In this document: positions 25,051-32,982 of the stretch, in pieces | How positions within the stretch are numbered: position 1 is the first letter of the stretch | How the letters are laid out: each line of letters opens with the position of its first letter | Source: Halobacteriales archaeon YIM A00010 | GTDB taxonomy: Archaea > Halobacteriota > Halobacteria > Halobacteriales > Haloarculaceae | Direction of reading: 5' to 3' | DNA: 64,000 nucleotides | Assembly (NCBI GenBank): GCA_025041175.1 | Contig: JAKCFJ010000001.1 | Coordinates: 2,125,526-2,189,525, forward strand | Notes under the pieces: generated by a model | Told to the model about the DNA's origin: nothing | Seen by the model: the letters and a program-made list of their open reading frames with translations, nothing else | Database searches by the model: none | Program-made: the position numbers and the translations under genes

Positions 25051-25817
25051 AACGCCGGCTCGCTCTCATCAGCTTGTTGGTACTGAGCATGAGTGCGGGC
25101 TGTATGACCACCTCGAACGCCGGTTCCGATCTCGATCTCGGGCTGGGTTTTGGTGAGCAAACCGACCAGGCGAACACCTCCTACGACTGGAACACGAGCG
25201 CCGACGCGACGCTCACGCTCGAATCCGAACAGTACCAATCGGTGTACGAGATCGGAGATAAACAGCTCGAACTGTACACCCACGGTCCGGTCGGTACTGA
25301 ACAGTCGCTGGACGTTCGGGCCGTGAAATACCGCTACCCCAACGGGACCGTCGTTACCACCGACCACCCGGACCTATCGGTCGAGCAATCCGACGACCGC
25401 ACGGTCATACAAGCCCCCAAAGACAACGGCTCGGTCGCCTTCGTCACCGATAAACGGCCCAAATCGCTCTCGACACCGGTGTTCTTGGAATCGGACGATC
25501 CCTCCTACGAGGTCATTCTCCCGCCGAACATGGACGTCGACATACCGATCGTCGGCACCGCGCGACCGAGAGACCACGAGACGACGACTGAGGACGGCCG
25601 CGTGCACGTCATCTGGGAGTCGGTCGGGTCGAACAACATCTCCATCCAGTACTACCTCACCCGTGATCTGTACATCTTCGGCGCGCTCCTCGGACTCGGA
25701 CTCGTTGGCGGCCTCATCGGCGTGGGCTATTACCTCCTCCAGATCCGACGGCTCAAAGAACTACGGAAACGGATCGAGGTCAACGCCGATATCGACACCG
25801 GGAACGACCACCAGTGA
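25047..25817 (+). CDS. DUF5803-like lipoprotein with C-terminal TM helix
   Basis: A 256-residue surface protein whose ATG overlaps the DUF2110 stop (ATGA), so it completes a tfe operon. It has a signal sequence with a lipobox ending MSAGC (about residue 19), a beta-rich extracellular domain of about 180 residues, and a single TM helix near the C-terminus (FGALLGLGLVGGLIGVGYYL) followed by a basic cytoplasmic tail. It resembles the DUF5803 family found downstream of tfe in haloarchaea. Function unknown. Confidence 0.8.
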   Translation: MKRRLALISLLVLSMSAGCMTTSNAGSDLDLGLGFGEQTDQANTSYDWNTSADATLTLESEQYQSVYEIGDKQLELYTHGPVGTEQSLDVRAVKYRYPNGTVVTTDHPDLSVEQSDDRTVIQAPKDNGSVAFVTDKRPKSLSTPVFLESDDPSYEVILPPNMDVDIPIVGTARPRDHETTTEDGRVHVIWESVGSNNISIQYYLTRDLYIFGALLGLGLVGGLIGVGYYLLQIRRLKELRKRIEVNADIDTGNDHQ

Positions 25818-26071
25818 ATCGTCGTCGGTGGTAGGTTTCAATCCCGTAGTGGGTTTCTCCCGTGCTGCGACAGGGGGTGAATACTCGCGTATAGGGCCAA
25901 TAAACATTTCTCTTCCAGTGAGAATCGGCTCCCACTTCGTGGACCCCCCCTGTACACGGATGGTATAAAGGTCCACGTAGATTCTCGTCAAAGAACGTTC
26001 GATCGTACCTCAGCCACATCCCGAGACTGCAGCAGCTTTAGAAGTCTCCATAGAATCGCGACAAAAACAAC

Positions 26072-26143
26072 AGCCTAGGCCGGGATTTGAACCCGGGCTC
26101 TCGTCCTTACCAAGGACGCGCTTTACCGCTAAGCTACCCAGGC
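26072..26143 (-). tRNA. tRNA-Thr (anticodon GGT)
   Basis: Read on the minus strand, acceptor arms GCCTGGG and CCTAGGC pair with one G-T. The D arm GCTTAGCGGTAAAGC is canonical, the anticodon stem CGTCC/GGACG closes the loop TTGGTAA (anticodon GGT), and the T arm is CCGGGTTCAAATCCCGG. No intron. 72 nt. Confidence 0.95.
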
Positions 26144-26194
26144 CCGCTGCGCCGTACATCCATTTATTCGTGATCCATCTTTAGGCGTTTCGAT

Positions 26195-26866
26195 TCATGA
26201 GTCGACGTACGCGCTGGCGACCGACCGGGTGAGACGATCGGTAACGGGCTGTGAGAGGAACGTTTCCGGAGCCGGAAAGCCAGTGCCTTCGCAGGTAGCC
26301 GCGAGATCCTTGGCAACGGCGTGGAGATCGCCGGTGGTCGCGCTCTCCCCATCGGTCACGACCGCCCCGGTGGTCAACGCGAGTTCGAGCACGTCGCGCT
26401 TGAGCTGTCGTTCCGCCGTCGACGTACCGGGTTCGAACTCCCCGTCGGTTTCGGGATCGAGTTTGTGTTCCTGTGCTTGGTGTTGTCCGAACGACCGCAC
26501 CACGTCGACAGCGGTCGAGGCCGCGTTGGTGTGAGAGAGGAGATAAAAGCCCCGCGCGACGAGCACGTCGGCAACGAGGATATGCATGTTCGCTTTCTTG
26601 CGCTCTTCTTCGCCGTTGTTCCACGGTTCGTTGTGGGCCAGTTGACGGGTGAGGCGGAGACCGTTGTAGATGAGCTGTACGCCGGCGGCGGGCTGTTCGA
26701 GTCCATCGCGGGAGTCAGAACGAATCCGTGCGGTAAGCAGCGTCAGCACTCCCGGAGTCAATGAGGTAGTGTCGATGAACGCCAACAGGGCGTCTCGTAG
26801 ACGCGCGGGCTCGATGTCCTCGACGGTCGCCCGCGCGGCCCGGCGCACGGCAGCGGCTTCGTCCAT
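26195..26866 (-). CDS. conserved haloarchaeal all-helical protein (DUF7114-like)
   Basis: A 223-residue, almost entirely helical soluble protein starting MDEAAAVRRAARATVED. Features include TPGVLTLLTARI, NEPWNNGEEERKKANMHILVADVLVARGFYLLSHT and a C-terminal acidic helix. The helix pattern and the context (haloarchaea only, as I know it) fit the DUF7114 family; some similarity in layout to the prenyl-synthase fold can be imagined, but the Asp-rich DDxxD motifs are absent. Its start is divergent from the enoyl-CoA hydratase gene 60 bases away. Confidence 0.75.
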   Translation of the reverse strand: MDEAAAVRRAARATVEDIEPARLRDALLAFIDTTSLTPGVLTLLTARIRSDSRDGLEQPAAGVQLIYNGLRLTRQLAHNEPWNNGEEERKKANMHILVADVLVARGFYLLSHTNAASTAVDVVRSFGQHQAQEHKLDPETDGEFEPGTSTAERQLKRDVLELALTTGAVVTDGESATTGDLHAVAKDLAATCEGTGFPAPETFLSQPVTDRLTRSVASAYVDS

Positions 26867-26926
26867 CACTCTGTGGTTGATCCGCAACCGGCAAAGACCT
26901 TTGGAAACCGCCCCCCACTTGAACTC

Positions 26927-27643
26927 GTGATACGGACGACTGACGACGAGACCGTTCGAACCGTGACGCTCGATCGACCGGAGCGACGCAACGCGCTCAC
27001 CCCCGCCGCGCTCGACGCGCTCGAAGCGGCCGTAACCGACGCCGACGCCCGCGTCATCGAGCTTCGCGGTGCTGGCCCTGCGTTCTGTGCCGGTGCGGAT
27101 CTCGGCGTCGTTGCCGATCTCGCCGCCGACGCCGAGGCGGGAACCACCGAACCGGCGGCCGCGTTCGCTCGCCACGGTCAGCGGGTCGGGCGAGCCATCG
27201 AAAACAGCGACGCCGTCGTGGTCGCGGGGATCGACGGTCCGGCCCGGGGCGGCGGGTTGGAACTCGCGCTCGCGTGTGACGTCCGCGTCGCAACCCCGGC
27301 CGCGTCGTTCGCGGAACCGGGCGTCACGTTCGGACTGTTCGGGGCGTGGGGAGGAACGCATCGACTCACAGCGACCGTCGGCCGGAGCCACGCGTTCGAT
27401 CTCGCGCTCTCCGGGCGGGTCGTCGACGCCCAGCAAGCGCTCGATATGGGACTGGTTTCTCGCGTCGTCGACACCCCCCGGTCGGTCGTCGAGGAGATCG
27501 CAACGGCCGACCGGGAGACGCTCTCTCGGTTGAAATCGGTCATGCACACCGCGGGAACGGCCACCCGAACGACCCAAGAACAACGGGAAGCAGACGCGTT
27601 CGCGGCGCTCATCGACGCACACGCCGAAACGCTCCAGTCGTAA
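26927..27643 (+). CDS. enoyl-CoA hydratase/isomerase family protein
   Basis: A 238-residue crotonase-fold protein. The oxyanion-hole segments are present: FCAGADLGVVADL (first) and GPARGGGLELALACDVRVAT (second), followed by ASFAEPGVTFGLFGAWGGTHRL with the family EPG..G block. The catalytic Glu in the ...E.G.. region and PA-type residues cannot be placed confidently, so hydratase versus isomerase is open. I start at GTG 26927 (VIRTTDDE); an upstream ATG at 26873 would overlap its divergent neighbour's promoter. It likely takes part in fatty acid or acyl-CoA metabolism. Confidence 0.85.
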   Translation: MIRTTDDETVRTVTLDRPERRNALTPAALDALEAAVTDADARVIELRGAGPAFCAGADLGVVADLAADAEAGTTEPAAAFARHGQRVGRAIENSDAVVVAGIDGPARGGGLELALACDVRVATPAASFAEPGVTFGLFGAWGGTHRLTATVGRSHAFDLALSGRVVDAQQALDMGLVSRVVDTPRSVVEEIATADRETLSRLKSVMHTAGTATRTTQEQREADAFAALIDAHAETLQS

Positions 27644-27655
27644 TTGACTGTTCGA

Positions 27656-28486
27656 TCAAAGATCGAGTTCCTCGGGCACGGGGGGCATCCGCCGTTTGTG
27701 TGCGCTCTGTCGGTACAGCTCCACGACGCGCTCGATCGCGGCCCGGTCGACGCCGAGGCTCTCGGCGGTCGCGCGCTTCGAAAGCGGGCCGTCGACGTGT
27801 AAGACGAGCACCGCATCGAGCAGGTCGTAGGAGACGCCCATCTCCTGAACGTCGGTTTGGCCCCGCCACATCTCCGCGCTCGCAGCCTTCTCCACGATCG
27901 CATCGCGCACGCCGACGTGGCGCGACAGCTGTCGCACCTGGTGTTTGTAGAGGTTCCCGATCGGGTTGCAGTCGACGGCCTGGTCGCCGTATTTGGTGAA
28001 ATAGCCGGTCAACGACTCGCTTCTGTTACCGGTTCCGAGCACGATGGCGTTCTCGGTGTTCGCAACGAAGTAGTTGAGGACCGCACGCGTCCGAACGCGA
28101 ACGTTGCCGGCCGCCGTCCGCGCGTCCGCCCCCTCCGGATACGCCTCGAAGAACGCCGAGACGATCGGCCCGATCTCGATCACGTCGTACTCGATCCCGA
28201 GCCGTTGGGCCACCCGTTCGGCGTCGCTCGTGCTCTCGTCGGGGTTCACCTCGCTCGGTAACACCAGCCCGTAGACCCCGTCAGCACCGAGCGCCTCGGC
28301 AGCGAGTCTCGCGGTGAGCGTGCTGTCGATACCGCCGGACAGACCGATCACGGTCCCTTCCGCGCCGGCGTCGTCGACGACCGACGCGATGAACGACGTG
28401 ATTCGCTCGCGGTGGGCCTCTAACTCCGCATCGGAAAGCTGTAGTTCGATCGGAGGCTCGTCCGGAAGCGTCATCACTTCTTGCAT
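27656..28486 (-). CDS. nadE: NAD+ synthase
   Basis: A 276-residue ammonia-dependent NAD+ synthetase. The PP-loop is SGGIDSTL, and the family segments LPSEVNPDEST, RVRTRAVLNYFVANT, GTGNRSESLTGYFTKYGDQAVDCNPIGNLYKHQVR and MWRGQTDVQEMGV are intact. It amidates nicotinate adenine dinucleotide with ATP and ammonia. No glutaminase domain is fused. An in-frame ATG five codons in (MTLPDEPP) is an alternative start. Convergent with the enoyl-CoA hydratase gene. Confidence 0.95.
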   Translation of the reverse strand: MQEVMTLPDEPPIELQLSDAELEAHRERITSFIASVVDDAGAEGTVIGLSGGIDSTLTARLAAEALGADGVYGLVLPSEVNPDESTSDAERVAQRLGIEYDVIEIGPIVSAFFEAYPEGADARTAAGNVRVRTRAVLNYFVANTENAIVLGTGNRSESLTGYFTKYGDQAVDCNPIGNLYKHQVRQLSRHVGVRDAIVEKAASAEMWRGQTDVQEMGVSYDLLDAVLVLHVDGPLSKRATAESLGVDRAAIERVVELYRQSAHKRRMPPVPEELDL

Positions 28487-28554
28487 GCCCGAGCGATGGA
28501 CTGCCGACGACTAATAACTGCCCGGACGAAATCGAAAGCTGGACGGCCGTCCGA

Positions 28555-28767
28555 TTACCGGCCGTCGATCGGTGGCCACGAATTCCCGCGGACAGCTACG
28601 ATCGTCCCCGCTCCGGAGATCACGTAAATCGCCTCCTCGTTAGCCGTGTGGTAATGGTAGGGCCACGATCCGCTCTCTGTCGGCAGTTCGTACACAACTG
28701 TTCGCCCCCCGAAGCACTCAGTTGCTTGCGACGAAACCGCGCGTCGTCCCGCTCGGTCTCCGTCCAT
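28555..28767 (-). pseudogene. truncated cupin remnant
   Basis: About 70 residues with the cupin core VYELPTESGSWPYHYHTANEEAIYVISGAGTI, including the HYH metal motif and the following Glu pair, but the barrel stops a few residues later where a full family member needs about 50 more. The N-terminal part is short too. It lies between nadE and tRNA-Gly at the edge of an AT-rich accessory patch, a plausible site for deletion. It may still be translated. Confidence 0.6.
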
Positions 28768-28908
28768 TCGACATCCGACCCGTTGACTATCTCTATAAGA
28801 AATGTATGAAATAAGATGTGCTAACGGTGACGATAGCACTCCAGCAGGTGATCGGCGAGTCGCTACGTTCAAGTGGAGCGGGGAAAAACGTGAACGTACG
28901 GACGACGC

Positions 28909-28979
28909 GCGCCGGTGGTCTAGTGGTAGGACATGAGCTTCCCAAGCTCATAGCCCGGGTTCAATTCCCGGTCGGCGCA
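28909..28979 (+). tRNA. tRNA-Gly (anticodon CCC)
   Basis: Acceptor arms GCGCCGG and TCGGCGC pair with one G-T. The D arm carries TCTAGTGGTAGGA, the anticodon loop TTCCCAA gives CCC closed by TGAGC/GCTCA, and the T arm is CCCGGGTTCAATTCCCGG-like. 71 nt, no intron. Confidence 0.95.
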
Positions 28980-29334
28980 GTGATCGAATCGTTCTCACGC
29001 GCAAGCACAAAGACGATTGAGCTGTGGCTCCGTGACGAGCCGATTTTCACTGTCTGAGACAAGTTACCCTGCACAAACTTCAGTATAGCTTTCATCTATC
29101 GTGGCTATAGGTCCGGCATTTCGGAAATGGGTGTTTGCTATAAATTGATTTCTGTAGCTGGGCTTTATCGTATCCCGTAGTGAATCGTTGTACAACTCGA
29201 ATAGCTTACTTCCAATAAATAAAATCAATATGAGGTAAATAATAACAGACATATAAGTGCATGGGTGGTATTCTTGGGTAGTGTGATCGACTAACGAGAC
29301 GCAAACCGACTAGTAAGATATCCAGTACTGGCGT
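28980..29334. other. AT-rich gap after tRNA-Gly
   Basis: About 350 bases with far lower GC than the surroundings. A 62-codon minus-strand frame (29064-29252) with a hydrophobic N-terminus exists but has no supporting feature. No integrase or att-like duplication of the tRNA end was found in the window. Confidence 0.4.
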
Positions 29335-29498
29335 CCTGTGGAGCGAGTAACCAGGGGTGTTCTCGCTACTCCGCTCACAGGAACACGCGGCCGACGCGAC
29401 ACCTACGTCACACGGAAGCCATGGTTCCGTCGGGGGAAAGATCGTCGGGGTAGACGTGACGTACCCATCCGTACGCGTCGGTGGGTCGGCCGCGTGTG
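29335..29498 (+). ncRNA. candidate structured RNA (strand uncertain)
   Basis: A hairpin CCTGTGGAGCGAGTA (29335-29349) / TACTCCGCTCACAGG (29367-29381) is followed at once by a larger nested structure: ACACGCGGCCGAC (29383-29395) pairs perfectly with GTCGGCCGCGTGT (29485-29497); inside, TACGTCAC (29404-29411) pairs with GTGACGTA (29456-29463); innermost ACGGAA (29412-29417) pairs with TTCCGT (29425-29430). An alternative helix CCGACGCG (29391-29398) / CGCGTCGG (29474-29481) competes. No protein-like frame is present. RNase P, SRP and tRNA motifs were not recognised. An inverted-repeat mobile element is the alternative. Confidence 0.45.
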
Positions 29499-29675
29499 TT
29501 TACGATCGTTGGACGCCGGTGCGCTGTACGCCATCAACAGGTAGCATTGCAGAGTCATCTACAACGAACCGATACAGAGGCACATCATCAATGAATCACA
29601 ACGGGCAAAGCGAGCGGACGACACGACTAGGGCTCGGACGACACGGCAGTTCGACCACTCCGCCGGGGGAAGACA

Positions 29676-30158
29676 ATGAGTGACAGAATACAGATCGGAG
29701 CTGAAAGCCAGGAGGATCGCCGAGTGCAGTGTTCACACTGCGATCGCGGATTCGGTCCCCAACAGGCACACCGGATTCGCATTCACGAATCGACAGCCGA
29801 GTACACCTGTCCGTGGTGTGAACGGACGGTTTCCGCCGATCCACCGATAGCGTTCGAACGTCCCCCGGCGATCGTCAACCGATCGTGTACGACTGGCGAG
29901 CAGGGATTAACCACCGCCCGATTGTTCTTCGAGGGCGGGGCGTGGCTCCAGTTCAGGGAAACCGAAGAGGAACGGATCCGCGAGGAAATGTTCGACCCTG
30001 ACGGCAAAGAGATCGAATCTTTTGGGCCCGATCGAGAGGGGTGTGACACTCCTATCGACCATCTCCACCAGGAAGCAAACCGGTACGTCACCTACACGAA
30101 AACAGGGCTAGGTGTTCAACGGCCGCACATCGCAGCGGTCCTCCTCGACGAGCAGTAG
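29676..30158 (+). CDS. zinc-finger-containing hypothetical protein
   Basis: A 160-residue protein with two CxxC pairs near the N-terminus (CSHCDRGF and CPWCERTV), 24 residues apart, likely one zinc ribbon. The remainder is acidic with a mid-region TTARLFFEGGAWLQF and a C-terminal VTYTKTGLGVQRPHIA. I do not recognise the family. A possible 30-residue reading frame just upstream (29591-29683) overlaps its start by eight bases. It lies in the AT-rich accessory patch and is probably strain-variable. Confidence 0.65.
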   Translation: MSDRIQIGAESQEDRRVQCSHCDRGFGPQQAHRIRIHESTAEYTCPWCERTVSADPPIAFERPPAIVNRSCTTGEQGLTTARLFFEGGAWLQFRETEEERIREEMFDPDGKEIESFGPDREGCDTPIDHLHQEANRYVTYTKTGLGVQRPHIAAVLLDEQ

Positions 30159-30428
30159 ATCGGTGCGAATTGGTCGCTATCACCAACTGGTTCGAAAAAA
30201 ACAGCGATATCTTTAAAATACTCTTTATTCTATCGAAATTAGAAACTATTTTAAAATATGGTCTAATAATTCGACTGAGCATGGGGATGGGCCGGTCTCA
30301 TGCTCGCAGACGGTTCCCACAGTCTCGGGCGTTCGCGGTGCTCTTTGGTGGGGGTCTGGTCCGCAGATAGGATGGCTGCCGTTTTTTCCGATCGGAATCC
30401 GTGTATCGGTAGATCGATGCTCCGTGGG
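30159..30428. other. AT-rich intergenic gap
   Basis: About 270 bases, AT-rich in its first 110, between the convergent zinc-finger and sugar dehydrogenase genes. I see no gene, clear hairpin or repeat here. Confidence 0.4.
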
Positions 30429-31535
30429 TCACGCGGGACGGAACTGGAGTATCCTGTCATCACCGCTCTCAGGAGAGCCCCGTCCATCGCGGTTGCTCGT
30501 CGTCACGTGCAGGTGGCCCTCGGGCCCAACGAACGTGGTGCGTAGCCGGCCGAACTCGCCGGCGTACAGCGGCTCATCCTCGGTAGCGGCTCCGTTTCGG
30601 AGCCGCACCCGCCGCAAGTGTGTTCCAGCAAGCGTTCCGACGAAGAGATCGCCCTGCCAGCGCTCAATCGGGCCGTCGTAGAACGCGCCGCCGCCGGGTG
30701 CGATGATCTCCTCGTAGGTGGTGACCGGATCGGTGAACTCCTCGGCGTCACTCGGGCCGGTCACGTCGGGCCAGCCGTAGTTCGCGCCGGGCTCCAGCCG
30801 ATTGATCTCGTCGTCGCTGTCCGGACCGTGTTCGATCGCGTACAGCGTCCCGTTCCGGGCGGCGAGCCCCTCGGGGTTCCGGTGGCCGTAGGTGAACACG
30901 GCGTTCCCGAAAGGGTTGTCCGGATGCGGATTGCCGTCGAACGTCAGCCGGAGCACCTTCCCGTTCAGCAGCTGTGGATCCTGCGCGTCGTCCGATCGGG
31001 AGGCGTCGCCCGTCGTGGCGAACAGTGATTCGTCGTGAACGAACAGCCGCCCACCGTCGTGAATGCTCGCACCGGGGATGCCGTCGAGCACGACCTCCCG
31101 CGACCACCCATCCGCAACGTCGTGTCTCACGATCCGGTTTCGTCGGCCACCGTCCGAGTCGTAGGTTTGGTAGGTGAACGCGGTGTCGGGGTTGTCCGGG
31201 TGAAAAGCGAGTCCGAGCAGTCCCCCTTCACCGCCGGTCTTCGTGCTCTCGGTGAAATCGGCGACCGTCTCGACCCCGCCGCTCACGCGCACGACTCGCC
31301 CCGGTCGCTCGGTCACGTGCAGCGTTTCGTCGCGGTAGGCGGCTCCCCACGGCACCTCGAGCCCCTCGACCACGGTCTCGACGACGACTGTTTGAGGTCC
31401 GGCGGTCTCTGTGGGACCTGCTCCGTTTCCTGCCGTCGGTGTGGAAGGCTCCGGCGCGTCGTCCATGCCCATACACCCCGCCGTCCCGACGGCGATAGCC
31501 GACGCCACGCCGCGGAGATACGTTCGGCGTCTCAT
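30429..31535 (-). CDS. PQQ-dependent sugar dehydrogenase family lipoprotein
   Basis: A 368-residue exported beta-propeller of the soluble glucose/sorbosone dehydrogenase family. The start MRRRTYLRGVAS gives a twin-arginine motif, a hydrophobic stretch and a lipobox ending GTAGC. The mature enzyme shows VPWGAAYRDETLHVTERPGRV, GGEGGLLGLAFHPD, HDGGRLFVHDESLFATTGDA, YGHRNPEGLA, EHGPDSDDEINRLEPGANYGWP and a C-terminal GDDRILQF, all family hallmarks including the catalytic His. It would oxidise sugars at the cell surface with PQQ. No pqq biosynthesis genes are nearby. An ATG 13 codons upstream (31574) is less likely. Confidence 0.9.
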   Translation of the reverse strand: MRRRTYLRGVASAIAVGTAGCMGMDDAPEPSTPTAGNGAGPTETAGPQTVVVETVVEGLEVPWGAAYRDETLHVTERPGRVVRVSGGVETVADFTESTKTGGEGGLLGLAFHPDNPDTAFTYQTYDSDGGRRNRIVRHDVADGWSREVVLDGIPGASIHDGGRLFVHDESLFATTGDASRSDDAQDPQLLNGKVLRLTFDGNPHPDNPFGNAVFTYGHRNPEGLAARNGTLYAIEHGPDSDDEINRLEPGANYGWPDVTGPSDAEEFTDPVTTYEEIIAPGGGAFYDGPIERWQGDLFVGTLAGTHLRRVRLRNGAATEDEPLYAGEFGRLRTTFVGPEGHLHVTTSNRDGRGSPESGDDRILQFRPA

Positions 31536-31574
31536 CGGCTGAGGATTGCTCGGATCACTGGTAAAGCTTCCCAC

Positions 31575-31670
31575 CCACCTTTTTTCCGCTCGGGTGAGCT
31601 TTGCTCACCCTCGCGCAAAAAACGTGGGCGAAAAAAGGCCGCTCGCTCCGCTTTGCTCCGCTCGCGGGGA
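31575..31670. repeat. T6-flanked long-hairpin repeat, copy 2
   Basis: Same outer sequence as the repeat at 10457: CCACCTTTTTTCCGCTCGGGTG and CGCAAAAAACGTGGGCG. The inner stem is GGGTGAGC with GCTCACCC around TTT, differing from copy 1 by compensatory changes. It lies 40 bases upstream of the sugar dehydrogenase start. The following CGCTC-rich DNA is also shared. Confidence 0.7.
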
Positions 31671-31711
31671 GTGGACCCACCGCTACCGCACTGCTTCGCT
31701 CTTCTCTGCTT

Positions 31712-31728
31712 GAGGCGCTACGCGCCTC
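31712..31728. repeat. isolated 7-3-7 palindrome resembling the in-frame element
   Basis: GAGGCGC-TAC-GCGCCTC has the same stem as the left half of the zntA copy (13842-13858) with a different loop. The right-hand hairpin is not recognisable; a weaker CTCC-TGG-GGAG follows. It is intergenic, between the T6 repeat and the acyltransferase gene. Confidence 0.45.
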
Positions 31729-31876
31729 TCTAGCTCCTGGGGAGAGGACTCACCGCACAGCCACCGCTCGCCCAACAGAGCTGCCGTACGAGAGCGACGA
31801 AATCGATTCGCTGGTGGAGTTCCTTCGAACGCAGCTCGATCGGTGATCGTAGATCCGGAGGATTGCACGAGCCGCG

Positions 31877-32806
31877 CTACTGATCGCCCGGTGGCTGGCG
31901 GTCGCGCTCGAACTCGTCGAAAACGGTGATGTCGTCGGGCACCTCCGTGGGGATGGACCGCTCTTCGCGGTTGTCCGGCGCGTCTCCAACCGGTTCAGCC
32001 ACCTCCTCCCAGCCGGGCTTGGCAGCGATGCTCTGTGCAGGCGTTCCGGCAGCGACGTGGTGGGCGGGGATGTCGCGCTGGGCGACGCTTTTGGCCGCGA
32101 GAACAGCGTTCTCGCCGACATGGACGCCCGCTCGAACCATCGAGTCGTAGGTGATTCGGGCGTCGTCCTCGATGATCGTGTGGTAGTTCGAGATGTCGGT
32201 CTGATCGACCACGTCGTGGTCGTGTGAGTAAACGTGGGCGTCGTCAGAGATGCTCACGCGGTTACCGATAGTGAGTTTTCCCCGGTCGTCGAGATGCACG
32301 TCGTCGTGGATGACGGTGTTGTCACCGACCGAAATGTTGTGGCCGTACGAAAACGTGACTCCTTTGAAGATACGGAGACCGTCACCCGCGTCCTCGAAGA
32401 GGTGGTTTGCGAGCATCTGGCGAAACCGGAGCGCAAACTCGATGTTGTCAGCCATCGGCGTGGCGTCGAACTGCCGCCAAAGCCACTGGAGGTGTTTCGA
32501 GCGCTCGAACACCGCCTCGTCTTTTTCGGCGTAATACTCGCTTTCGAGCGTCGAGTTACACGGGTCGTACCCCTGTAATCGAACGCGGGCCGCGGGAGAG
32601 ATCGACTCTCCGGACTGCCACCGCTCGTAAGCCTGGCGGTCCCCATACAGGTCAATCAGAACGTCCTTGACGACATCACAGGTGTCTTCTGGCCCTGCTA
32701 ATCGCTCGTCGACCTCGCTGATGAACTCCCGCAACCCCTCTTCGGCTCCGAGCGGAAGCGACACGTGACGTTTCGTCATGGCCCGCTCTTCGGGTGGCTG
32801 AGACAT
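31877..32806 (-). CDS. hexapeptide-repeat acyltransferase (left-handed beta helix)
   Basis: A 309-residue acyltransferase. The N-terminal third is helical, resembling the DUF-type extension of maltose acetyltransferase-like enzymes; the middle has the left-handed beta-helix repeats (VSVGDNTVIHDDVHLDD, KLTIGNRVSISDDAHVYSHDHD, ARITYDSMVRAGVHVGENAVLAAKSVAQRDIPAHHVAAGTPA) with likely catalytic His in SHDHDV. It would transfer an acetyl or acyl group from acyl-CoA to a sugar or amino acceptor; the substrate is unknown. The acidic C-terminal tail is typically haloarchaeal. Confidence 0.85.
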   Translation of the reverse strand: MSQPPEERAMTKRHVSLPLGAEEGLREFISEVDERLAGPEDTCDVVKDVLIDLYGDRQAYERWQSGESISPAARVRLQGYDPCNSTLESEYYAEKDEAVFERSKHLQWLWRQFDATPMADNIEFALRFRQMLANHLFEDAGDGLRIFKGVTFSYGHNISVGDNTVIHDDVHLDDRGKLTIGNRVSISDDAHVYSHDHDVVDQTDISNYHTIIEDDARITYDSMVRAGVHVGENAVLAAKSVAQRDIPAHHVAAGTPAQSIAAKPGWEEVAEPVGDAPDNREERSIPTEVPDDITVFDEFERDRQPPGDQ

Positions 32807-32982
32807 AGGAGTTTCCGTCGTGGAACCATTTCCTGACTGCTGTCACGTCGATCCCATCGCTCCACTTCTGTGTGCTGTTTTCAGCCGCGATACGCGGTAG
32901 GCGATGTCCTTCGAGTCGGATGGATCGTATCCAATCTCGAGCGGATCGCGTTCGATAAGTGACCGCACCCGTTAGTCGAGAT

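Noticed and set aside
29335..29498. RNase P RNA or SRP RNA
   Set aside because: The conserved sequence blocks of these RNAs could not be found and the length and fold do not match.
28909..30428. Integrated element at tRNA-Gly
   Set aside because: No integrase, no second copy of the tRNA 3' end and no phage or plasmid genes were seen in the window; only low GC and a truncated gene hint at it.
31601..31846. 81-codon frame after the T6 repeat with a helical-looking end
   Set aside because: It starts in repeat DNA and contains the palindrome; only the last 25 codons look protein-like, too little to call even a gene fragment.
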